Assembly: GCA_036752345.1 (NCBI GenBank) | Contig: DAIOSV010000004.1 | Location: 1 to 64,000 of the forward strand | DNA from: UBA1715 sp036752345 | GTDB taxonomy: Bacteria > Bacteroidota > Bacteroidia > Bacteroidales > UBA1715 | Reading direction: 5' to 3' | Length of the DNA: 64,000 bases | Shown here: positions 51,477 through 59,301 of the stretch, in pieces | How positions within the stretch are numbered: the stretch's first letter is position 1 | Layout: the number at the start of each line of letters is the position of its first letter | Notes under the pieces: model-generated | Seen by the model: only the letters and a program-made list of their open reading frames with translations | Database searches by the model: none | What the model was told of the DNA's origin: nothing | Program-made: the position numbers and the translations under genes

Positions 51477-52055
51477 TTAATTCTTATAATCATTTTTCTT
51501 TACACGCTTTACGGTATGCTTGAGTTTTCCTATGATAAAATTGAGCTCAAGCGATGATTCTGTTTCTGAAGTTTCTAAGTCAGGCATCACTATATCGGAA
51601 AGCACTTCTCCAAAATGCTGCATTTTTGCTTGTTGCTTCTTCGCATCTTTTTCGTCGTGCAGTGAAATTAGCTCGCGTTTTAAACTTCGTACCTTAGTAA
51701 ACGTTTCAATAATTGCAATTGTAGCTGCAGTAGCCTGTGGACTTTTTAGAATAGTGGCAAGCATATACAATCCCTTTTCTGTAAAGGCTTTTGGTGCGTA
51801 TTTGCTATGTTGTCCACGACCTTTTGATTCGTTTAAGATCAAAATTTTTGACCTTAAAGAATTAGCTTCTTCTTTTTCTAGTTCAAAAACATATCCTTTC
51901 GGAAACTTCTCAATGTTGTTTTTTACTGCTTGATTGACAACTCTGGTTTCAACGCCGTATAGTGTAGCAACATCTACATCTAAAATTACTGAAAGTCCAC
52001 GCACGGTGATTACTTTGTCTTCTACTTCCGTAGGTTTTAAAATATTGGCATTCAT
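51477..52055 (-). CDS. ORF6N-domain DNA-binding protein
   Basis: 192 residues. The ORF6N domain at about 10-100 has ITVRGLSVILDVDVATLYGVETRVVNQAVKNNIEKFP (in part) and YAPKAFTEKGLYMLATILKSPQA (in part), as in phage antirepressor and KilA-N-related proteins that are also scattered in Bacteroidetes chromosomes. A basic, coiled-coil C-terminus follows. No phage structural genes are near, so this is a chromosomal or solitary remnant copy. Its target is unknown; the ATPase gene and its palindromes lie directly downstream. Confidence 0.85.
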   Translation of the reverse strand: MNANILKPTEVEDKVITVRGLSVILDVDVATLYGVETRVVNQAVKNNIEKFPKGYVFELEKEEANSLRSKILILNESKGRGQHSKYAPKAFTEKGLYMLATILKSPQATAATIAIIETFTKVRSLKRELISLHDEKDAKKQQAKMQHFGEVLSDIVMPDLETSETESSLELNFIIGKLKHTVKRVKKNDYKN

Positions 52056-52127
52056 TTTTTGCGTCTTTTGGTTTGGTTATGCAAATGTAGTAAACCATTT
52101 TAAAAAGCGAAATATGCCTTGCGGGAA

Positions 52128-52162
52128 ATAAAAAAGAGAGACACAAAATGCCTCTCTCTTTC
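52128..52162 (-). terminator. Terminator at the end of the xylose locus
   Basis: A stem of AGAGAG-type repeats (about 52134-52141 and 52152-52160) is followed on the minus strand by TTTTTTATTT. It lies 40 bases after the GH31 stop at 52200. Confidence 0.7.
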
Positions 52163-52199
52163 TTTAATTATAGTGGAGCAGTAGTTGCTCTACGAATGA

Positions 52200-53699
52200 T
52201 TATTTTGCAAGTTTTACCGTAACTTCTGAACCTTTGTAGGTAATAGTTTTGCTTACGTTTTTCGTAATTGGTAAACCAACGCCATTGTTTTCAGAAACTA
52301 ATACAATGTTGAATACTCGCGATTGCAACATCCCCGGGAATGTGCCTTTGCGCTCGTCTATCGTCAACGTTTTATCATCGTTGTCCCATTCGAACTCAAT
52401 GGTAGCGCAGATGCCTTTTTCGTAGTTATAGCCGTCGTTTTCGTCTTCGTACAGTGTGAACTCGCCATCAGCACCTTGGTACACGCGAATTTCAAGTGTA
52501 TCGTCCGGTGATTCCAATGCGTAGTTTTTAACTTTTGCCATAGGAATAATAGAACCGGCGCGAACGAATAGCGGCATGGTTTCAATTGTAGCGTTAGCGT
52601 TAATCGTTTGTCCGCCATTGTAGCTTTTGCCTGTCCAGAAATCAACCCAAGCGGTGCCTTTTGGCAAATATACCGGACGTGTTGTTTTTGTCACTTTAAT
52701 AGGAGCAGCATCTTCGGCAAACATTGAAGGTGTTTTCCAACAAAGTATGGTACGAGCGGCACCGGTAGAAGAGTTTTCGGTTTCAAACACAAAACTGTAT
52801 GCTTTGCCTGCTTGCAATTCTACGTAGTCGGTGTATTTTTCCGTTCCACCTTCGTTTTGCGGAATTTCTTTTCCATCTATAAATAATCGTTTGCGATCGA
52901 AGTTTTTAATGTGGAAACGGTATTTTCCGCTTTCAGGAACGGTAATTTTCCCTTCGTAACGAATTGCAAACATTGAATCGGTTACATAACTTGGACGTTT
53001 GCAATACCAGAACACATCAAGTTTTTCAACCACAGTGTCAAGTCCAAGAACTTTGTATTTGTTGTCTTTGTAGAAACGAGCACGAAGTCCCGGTTTGCCA
53101 TCGTTTGTTGTGAAAACCGAACCCGGCACTTCAACACTGCGTTGTGGTGCTTTGTATTTTTGGTATTCGGTAACAGGAGCAACAAGGAATGAAGAACCGA
53201 AAATGTATTCGTCCGTAATGTTGTACGTTTGTTTGTCTTGTGGGAAATCCATTGCCAAAGCACGCATCATAGTGTAGTCGTCGTTGTACACTTGCCAAGC
53301 GCGAGTGTAAATGAATGGCAACAAGCGGTAGCGAAGGTGGTCAAATTTGAGCAATGTTGGACTGAATTCTCCAAATTCCCAAATTTCGCGTGGCGTTTCT
53401 GAGCCGTGCGAACGGAATATCGGGCAGAATGTGCAGAATTGGAACATACGTGTGTACAATTCTTGATAAGCCGGATCTTTAACCGAATTACTGAAAACAC
53501 CTTCGTAAGAACTCAATACGAATCCGCCTACATCAAATGTCCAATACGGAACACCGGACATACAGTGGTTTATACCAGCTATAATTTGACGTTGGTAAAT
53601 GTCCCAAGCGGCACCAATATCTCCACTCCAGGTAACTGCTCCGGCACGTTGTTGTCCGGCATAGGTAGAGCGGGTTAGAATGTATTGTCGTTGTGGATT
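52200..53699 (-). CDS. GH31 alpha-xylosidase/alpha-glucosidase, C-terminal part
   Basis: 499 codons from the right edge of the N-run at 53700 to the stop. It begins within the barrel (YILTRSTYAGQQR) and includes the acid/base Asp in VTWSGDIG and the FDVGGF strand. The barrel ends near GSSFLVAPVTEYQ. Between that point and PVYLPKGTAWVDFWTGK lies an inserted PA14-like domain of about 125 residues (LRARFYKDNKYKVLGLD, YRFHIKNFDRKRLFIDGKEIP in part). The terminal beta domains follow. It is the 3' part of the gene at 53800-54900; the two halves are separated by a scaffold gap. It releases xylose or glucose from alpha-linked side chains, most likely from xyloglucan fragments given the neighbours. 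Confidence 0.88.
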   Translation of the reverse strand, partial: NPQRQYILTRSTYAGQQRAGAVTWSGDIGAAWDIYQRQIIAGINHCMSGVPYWTFDVGGFVLSSYEGVFSNSVKDPAYQELYTRMFQFCTFCPIFRSHGSETPREIWEFGEFSPTLLKFDHLRYRLLPFIYTRAWQVYNDDYTMMRALAMDFPQDKQTYNITDEYIFGSSFLVAPVTEYQKYKAPQRSVEVPGSVFTTNDGKPGLRARFYKDNKYKVLGLDTVVEKLDVFWYCKRPSYVTDSMFAIRYEGKITVPESGKYRFHIKNFDRKRLFIDGKEIPQNEGGTEKYTDYVELQAGKAYSFVFETENSSTGAARTILCWKTPSMFAEDAAPIKVTKTTRPVYLPKGTAWVDFWTGKSYNGGQTINANATIETMPLFVRAGSIIPMAKVKNYALESPDDTLEIRVYQGADGEFTLYEDENDGYNYEKGICATIEFEWDNDDKTLTIDERKGTFPGMLQSRVFNIVLVSENNGVGLPITKNVSKTITYKGSEVTVKLAK

Positions 53700-53799
53700 N
53701 NNNNNNNNNNNNNNNNNNNNNNNNNNNNNNNNNNNNNNNNNNNNNNNNNNNNNNNNNNNNNNNNNNNNNNNNNNNNNNNNNNNNNNNNNNNNNNNNNNN
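53700..53799. other. Assembly gap of 100 N inside a GH31 gene
   Basis: Exactly 100 N, a placeholder length. The coding frames on both sides reach the gap at codon edges, but 100 is not a multiple of three. Alignment with the neighbouring GH31 suggests that about 68 codons (about 204 bases), including the catalytic nucleophile region, are missing. Confidence 0.97.
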
Positions 53800-54900
53800 G
53801 TAGTACAATTTAACGGCATCAGGATTGAATGCGTCATAATATTTAAAGCCAGCCCAACCAACTTTGTTATACAAATATCCTTTGTCTTGCATGGCTTTGT
53901 ATAGTGGAGCATTAGGGCCAACTGCCGGCCAGCACGAAATCATTGTATGGAATTTGAGCGATTTGAGCTCGTCAACCATTGCTTGAGGATTTGGGTAGCG
54001 TGTTTTGTCGAAGTACATTCCGCCCCAATCAGCATTCGTTCCCCAATAGTTCCAGTCTTGAATAATAACATCTACAGGGTAGCCAAGTTGGCGATATTTG
54101 CGAGCCACGCCAAGAATTTCGTCTTGTGTGTGATAGTGCTCTTTGCATTGCCAATATCCATACGCCCATTTGCCGAACATAGGTGCTTTGCCGGTTAAAT
54201 AACGATAGCCGCCAATTACGTCGTCGGCTTCTTCGTCAACTATTACGTAGTAGTCAAGGTTGTCGCCAACTTCTGACCAGAGTGAACAACCCTTTTCCTC
54301 GTCGTTAAACAATGTTTTTGAATAATTGTCCCACAAAATTCCATATCCGGCTGTTGACCAAATAAATGGAATTACAGCGTCGGTATTGGTTTGTACCAAT
54401 TTCTCTTTGTGCCCGCGATAGTTCATAATTCCACTCTGATTTTGTCCGAGACCGTAGATGGCTTCGTCTTTAGAGAGTGTGAATGTTTGTTGTACGCTGT
54501 AGGCATTTTCGTTCGGAGAAACGTATTTTGTGAATTGAGCAAAACCTTGTTCTTCCAAAACTTTTTTCCCGTCTTGTGTATAGGTTATAGCACCGGTTTT
54601 TGTGCAAATTTCTATGCAAAGTTCCGTCGATTCAAGAGTGACGGTTTTGCGCGAAGAAGAAACTTTGTATTTCACCGGTTGGAGTGTGTCAATCACAACC
54701 ATCAGGCTTTTTTTCTCGAAAGTGCCGCCAATAGGGCATTTCTGCACGCGCACCACATTGTCTTGGTAAAATTGCACTTGTACCAAACTCGAATCGGTTT
54801 GAAATTGAACACCGTTTTGAATTTCGGTAATTTTTGGGCCGGAACAACTGAATAGTCCGAATATTGCTGCCACAAAGAAGAGAGACTTGATTTGTTTCAT
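53800..54900 (-). CDS. GH31 alpha-xylosidase/alpha-glucosidase, N-terminal part
   Basis: 367 codons from the ATG to the scaffold gap. The leader ends in a lipobox (LFSC, Cys19), so the enzyme is a lipoprotein. An N-terminal beta-sandwich follows (EAIYGLGQNQSGIMNYRGH), then the start of the (beta/alpha)8 barrel with KWAYGYWQCKEHYHTQDEIL, VDVIIQDWNYWG and TMISCWPAVGP. The nucleophile WWxDxxEP motif falls in the gap. Unlike the GH31 at 59302-62196 there is no PA14 insertion in this half. It follows the symporter gene by 31 bp and is the last gene of the locus. Confidence 0.9.
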
Positions 54901-54931
54901 GATCTATGTTTTAAAGTTACTTAATAAATTT

Positions 54932-56395
54932 TTACTGATTCCGCTTTTTCCAAAGGTTCGTCATTTCTTCCAATGTTTTTCCTTTCGTTTCAGGAACAAG
55001 TTTCCAAACGAACCACGCTGCTATAACGCAGATGATGCCGTACAAACCGTATGCGAACACATGCCCGAAGTTTGGCATAGATTCGAACGATATACTGTAC
55101 ATAGGGATGAATGTAGACGAAACGATGAAATTGAAAATCCATTGGAACGCAACTGCAATGGCAATTGCCGCCCCTCTGATGGTATTCGGGAAAATTTCGG
55201 CAATGAGTACCCAACAAATTGGTCCCCAACTCATCATGAATGCTGCGCTATAGAACATGATGCTTACAACGGCAAAGAGAGATGGCACTGCAACTATGTT
55301 GGAAATAACCATTCCTGCTGCGCCTATTGCCATACCAAGCGAACCAACGATGAGCAGTGGTTTGCGGCCCCATTTTTCAACGGTGAAAATTGCAACCAGC
55401 GTGAATATAATATTTACAAACCCCATAATTACGGTTTGAACCATTGGACTTTGCATGCCAACGCTTTCGAAAATTCGAGGAGCAAAGTACAATAGCGCGT
55501 TGATGCCAACGGCTTGTTGGAAAACGGAAAGCATAATTCCTATGAAAATAACTAAGAAGCCGTAGGTACATAGTTTTTCAGTTTTTTCTTGAACGGTAGA
55601 TTTAATTTCGTTAAGAATTTCTTGTGCTTTTTCGCTTCCGTTAATTCTCGTTAAAACGTTCAATGCTTTTTCATCATTGCCTGTCATAACCAAATAACGC
55701 GGAGTTTCAGGTACAAGCGAAATTAAGATTGCAAACAAACCGGCAGGAATTGCCTCGCTACCAAACATATAGCGCCAACCAGTTGCCGTAACCCAAAGCG
55801 ATTCGTTAGGGTTTATAATTTGATTGATGCCATCAACCATGTCTATAATTGGGTTTTTGTTGTCACCCAATATTATAAAGTTTACAAAATATACTAATAA
55901 TTGTCCAAAGATGATGGCAAATTGGTTCCACGAAACGAGTGTACCACGTATATTTGCGGGAGAAATCTCCGCTATATACATCGGGCAAATTGCCGAAGCA
56001 AGTCCGACACCGATACCACCCAATATGCGGTAGAAGTTGAACGCAATCAGTAAGCTGAATGTTGGAACACCTTTTTCGAAGAATAAAAATTCAGGGTAGT
56101 ACGAACCAAGTGCCGACAAGAAGAAAAGAACACCTGCAAGCATCAACGATTTTCTACGACCAAGGCGTGATGCCAATAGTCCAGAAAATGCACTACCAAT
56201 AATACAGCCGATTAATGCACTCGATGAAGTGAATCCGTGAAGTCCGTTGGTGTATTGAAAGTCAGTGGCTCCCATAAAAAATGCTTGGAGACCTTTTTCT
56301 GCTCCTGAAATCACTGCTGTATCGTACCCAAAAAGCAACCCGCCTATTACGGCAACGAGTACAATGCTAAATAAATAAAGTTTACTACCGTTCAT
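54932..56395 (-). CDS. xylE: Xylose:proton symporter, XylE-type sugar porter
   Basis: 487 residues, 12 membrane helices. Sugar-porter signatures: GGLLFGYDTAVISGA (18-32), RLGRRKSLM, the RILGGIGVGLASA and PMYIAEISP segment, VPETPRYLV, the QQAVGINALLYFAP motif in helix 7, EKWGRKPLL, and VPETKGKTLEEM at the end. The long loop with GWRYMFGSEAIPAG is as in E. coli XylE. It imports xylose with protons. It lies after the xylA terminator and before the second GH31 gene, so it is at least partly a separate unit of the same locus. Confidence 0.92.
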   Translation of the reverse strand: MNGSKLYLFSIVLVAVIGGLLFGYDTAVISGAEKGLQAFFMGATDFQYTNGLHGFTSSSALIGCIIGSAFSGLLASRLGRRKSLMLAGVLFFLSALGSYYPEFLFFEKGVPTFSLLIAFNFYRILGGIGVGLASAICPMYIAEISPANIRGTLVSWNQFAIIFGQLLVYFVNFIILGDNKNPIIDMVDGINQIINPNESLWVTATGWRYMFGSEAIPAGLFAILISLVPETPRYLVMTGNDEKALNVLTRINGSEKAQEILNEIKSTVQEKTEKLCTYGFLVIFIGIMLSVFQQAVGINALLYFAPRIFESVGMQSPMVQTVIMGFVNIIFTLVAIFTVEKWGRKPLLIVGSLGMAIGAAGMVISNIVAVPSLFAVVSIMFYSAAFMMSWGPICWVLIAEIFPNTIRGAAIAIAVAFQWIFNFIVSSTFIPMYSISFESMPNFGHVFAYGLYGIICVIAAWFVWKLVPETKGKTLEEMTNLWKKRNQ

Positions 56396-56420
56396 GTGTT
56401 TTGATTTTTCTGGTTAAAGA

Positions 56421-56453
56421 TAAAAAAAAGAGACGGAGCGCACCCCGTCTCTA
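56421..56453 (-). terminator. Strong terminator after xylA
   Basis: An 8-bp stem (AGAGACGG at 56429-56436, CCGTCTCT at 56445-56452) is followed on the minus strand by eight T. It lies 12 bases after the xylA stop and before xylE, so it would end or attenuate the upstream transcript. Confidence 0.88.
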
Positions 56454-56464
56454 CAGAAATAATA

Positions 56465-57781
56465 TTAGCAATACATATTTACGATAGCCTCGTAAAGTTC
56501 TTGTTTGCCGCTTGTTTGTTTTGGTTCGCCGTTTTTCTTTGCGTATGCAACTATGTCTTCAAAAGAAAGTTTGCCTTCTTCGAATTCTTTGCCTTTGCCG
56601 CTGTCAAAAGAAGCGTAACGATTTTTTACCATTTGTTTGTAAGGAGATTTTTCCAACAACTCAGCAGCAGATAGAAGGGCGCGAGCCATAGCATCCATGC
56701 CGGAAATGTGTGCAATTACTATGTCTTCCAAATCGGTAGAATTACGACGAGTTTTTGCATCGAAATTGGTACCACCATTGCCAAGACCTCCATTACGGAT
56801 AATTTGCATCATTGCTTGGGTGAGTTCAAAATTGTCGATAGGGAATTGGTCGGTATCCCAGCCGTTTTGCGCATCACCGCGGTTTGCATCGATAGAACCG
56901 AGCATGCCTGCGTCAACAGCAGCAGCAAGTTCGTGTTCAAACGTATGACCAGCCAATGTAGCGTGGTTTACTTCGATGTTAATCTTAAAATCTTTGTCAA
57001 GGTTGTGCGCTTTAAGGAAACCAACAACAGTTTCTACGTCAACATCATATTGATGTTTTGTTGGTTCCATTGGTTTAGGCTCTATAAGGAACGTGCCTTT
57101 GAATCCTTTGCTGCGAGCATAGTCGCGCGCTTTGGTAAGCATTATTGCCAAATGTTCTTTTTCACGTTTCATGTCGGTGTTCAAAAGACTCATATAGCCT
57201 TCGCGACCGCCCCAGAATACGTAGTTAGAAGCACCCAATTTTACCCCGGCGTCTATCGCATTTTTGATTTGAACGCATGCACGAGCAACAACGTCAAAGT
57301 CAGGGTTTGTAGCTGCACCGTTCATGTAGCGTTTGTGGCCGAAAACGTTTGCTGTTGACCATAATAATTTAATACCGGTAGCTTTCATTTTTTCTTGAAG
57401 ATAATCGGTAATAGCTTGCATATTAGCCTCATATTCTTCAATAGAATTGCCTTCAGAAATAAGGTCAATGTCGTGGAAACAATAATATTCGATACCCATT
57501 TTTTGCATGAATTCAAATCCGGCATCAACTTTTTGTTTAGCAACGGTGAGAGCATCGGTGCCTTCATTCCATGGCAGTGATTTTGAATTTCCACCAAATT
57601 GGTCGCTACCTTCTGCGCAAAGCGTGTGCCACCATGCCATAGCGAATTTTAACCAATCTTTCATTTTTTTACCAGCTACAACTTGTTCTGCATCGTAGTA
57701 ATGAAAAGCCATAGGGTTTTTGCTGTCTTTTCCTTCAAATTTGATTTTCCCGATAGTAGGGAAAAAGTCTTGTTTTGCCAT
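56465..57781 (-). CDS. xylA: Xylose isomerase
   Basis: 438 residues, the long (class II) form common in Bacteroidetes. Catalytic and metal-site segments: YCFHDIDLISEGNS with catalytic His and Asp (about 100-113), VFWGGREGYMSLLNTDM (about 188-204), LIEPKPMEPTKHQYD (in part), EVNHATLAGHTFEHE and GSIDANRGDAQNGWDTDQFP. It converts D-xylose to D-xylulose. It follows xylB by 33 bp and ends at a strong terminator. Confidence 0.98.
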   Translation of the reverse strand: MAKQDFFPTIGKIKFEGKDSKNPMAFHYYDAEQVVAGKKMKDWLKFAMAWWHTLCAEGSDQFGGNSKSLPWNEGTDALTVAKQKVDAGFEFMQKMGIEYYCFHDIDLISEGNSIEEYEANMQAITDYLQEKMKATGIKLLWSTANVFGHKRYMNGAATNPDFDVVARACVQIKNAIDAGVKLGASNYVFWGGREGYMSLLNTDMKREKEHLAIMLTKARDYARSKGFKGTFLIEPKPMEPTKHQYDVDVETVVGFLKAHNLDKDFKINIEVNHATLAGHTFEHELAAAVDAGMLGSIDANRGDAQNGWDTDQFPIDNFELTQAMMQIIRNGGLGNGGTNFDAKTRRNSTDLEDIVIAHISGMDAMARALLSAAELLEKSPYKQMVKNRYASFDSGKGKEFEEGKLSFEDIVAYAKKNGEPKQTSGKQELYEAIVNMYC

Positions 57782-57814
57782 ATATTTATAAATTACAATT
57801 TATGTTTAGTTAAT

Positions 57815-59293
57815 TCAATTTTTTTCTACGCAGTCTTTCCAACGTTGGTATGCTTCGTCGTAAGATGTTTTATTCTCGTTATCGGGCGTAATGGTTGCAA
57901 GTTTTGTAAGGCTTGCAAATGCTTCATTAGAGTCTTTGTAAAAATCTCGACCCAATGCCGCCCCACGCGCAGCACCAACAGAACCATCGGTATTGTAAAG
58001 TTCAATGGTTGCTCCGGATACGCTTGCTAATGTTTTTCTAAAAATCGGACTCAAAAACATATTTGCTTTACCGGCGCGGATAACCGAAGGTTTCATACCA
58101 ATTTGTTGCATAATTTCCATACCGTAGGCAAAAGAGAACGCAATGCCTTCGTGAGCCGCACGAATTATGTGGTTCGTGGTGTGTTTGGTAAGACTAAGAC
58201 CGGAAATTTCTGCATTCACGTTTCTGTTTTCCAGAACACGTTCGGCACCATTACCAAAAGGCAGAATGGTAAGTCCTTCGGAACCAATTGCAACCGAAGC
58301 AGCTATAGTGTTCATGTCGTCGTACGAAGCCGTAGGGCAAACGTTTTTGTGTATCCACGAATTCATAATGCCGGTACCGTTGATGCACAAAAGCACACCA
58401 AGACGGACGTTTTCGGGAGTATAGTTTACGTGCGCAAACGTGTTTACACGTGATTTTTCATCATATTTAATTTCGTCGCAAACACCGTATACAACGCCCG
58501 AAGTTCCTGCCGTAGTGGCAATCTCACCAGGATTCAATACGTTGAGCGAAAGTGCATTGTTAGGTTGGTCACCGGCGCGATAACTAATGACAATATCAGC
58601 GTTTAGCCCAAGTTCTTCTGCTACGTGCGGAGTAATTTTACATTGGTTTCCAAACGTAGGAACAATGTCGGCGAGGAGCGAGGAATCAATGCCATAGTAA
58701 CTCATGAGCAAAGAAGCCGGTTGGACATTTTGAAAATCCCACAACATTCCTTCCGACAAACCGCTAACGGTTGTTTGAATCTCGCCCGAAAGGCGCATAG
58801 CAATGTAATCGCCGGGAAGCATTATTTTGTAAATCTTCTCGTAAATATCCGGTTCGTTTTCGCGAATCCAACGAAGTTTTGATGCAGTGAAATTTCCCGG
58901 ACTGTTGAGCAAATGTGGAAGGCAGGTTTCTGCCCCCAAATCGTTGAACGCACGATTGCCAATTTCGGCAGCACGACTGTCGCACCAAATAATGGCCGGA
59001 CGGAGCACTTGTTTGTCTTTGTCAACCACCACCAATCCGTGCATTTGATACGAAATACCAATAGCCGAAATGAGTCGCACATCAATTTGTGCGGTTTTGA
59101 GAACCTCGGCAAGAGCACTTTTGAGATTTGTCCACCAATCTTCGGGATTTTGTTCTGCCCAACCAATTTGTTTGGCAATAATCGGCATTTCCTGTTTGGG
59201 ATAAAACGCCGAAGCAGTGCACGTTCCGGTTTCGCCGTTTACCAACGAAACTTTTACCGAAGAAGAACCTATGTCAAAACCTAAGAAATACAT
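57815..59293 (-). CDS. xylB: Xylulokinase
   Basis: 492 residues of the FGGY kinase family. N-terminal phosphate motif FLGFDIGSSSVKVSLVN (3-19), IGISYQMHGLVVVDK, catalytic Asp in YRAGDQPNNALS (about 230-240), TTAGTSGVVYG, and the second FGGY signature IRAGKANMFLSPIFRKTLA. It phosphorylates D-xylulose to xylulose 5-phosphate, the entry point to the pentose phosphate pathway. It sits 8 bp after the GH31 gene, in one transcript with it and xylA. Confidence 0.96.
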   Translation of the reverse strand: MYFLGFDIGSSSVKVSLVNGETGTCTASAFYPKQEMPIIAKQIGWAEQNPEDWWTNLKSALAEVLKTAQIDVRLISAIGISYQMHGLVVVDKDKQVLRPAIIWCDSRAAEIGNRAFNDLGAETCLPHLLNSPGNFTASKLRWIRENEPDIYEKIYKIMLPGDYIAMRLSGEIQTTVSGLSEGMLWDFQNVQPASLLMSYYGIDSSLLADIVPTFGNQCKITPHVAEELGLNADIVISYRAGDQPNNALSLNVLNPGEIATTAGTSGVVYGVCDEIKYDEKSRVNTFAHVNYTPENVRLGVLLCINGTGIMNSWIHKNVCPTASYDDMNTIAASVAIGSEGLTILPFGNGAERVLENRNVNAEISGLSLTKHTTNHIIRAAHEGIAFSFAYGMEIMQQIGMKPSVIRAGKANMFLSPIFRKTLASVSGATIELYNTDGSVGAARGAALGRDFYKDSNEAFASLTKLATITPDNENKTSYDEAYQRWKDCVEKN

Positions 59294-59301
59294 ATTCTGT
59301 A

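Noticed and set aside
51477..52055. Prophage remnant marked by the ORF6N gene
   Set aside because: No integrase, portal, capsid or tail genes are near, and single ORF6N genes are common in Bacteroidetes chromosomes.
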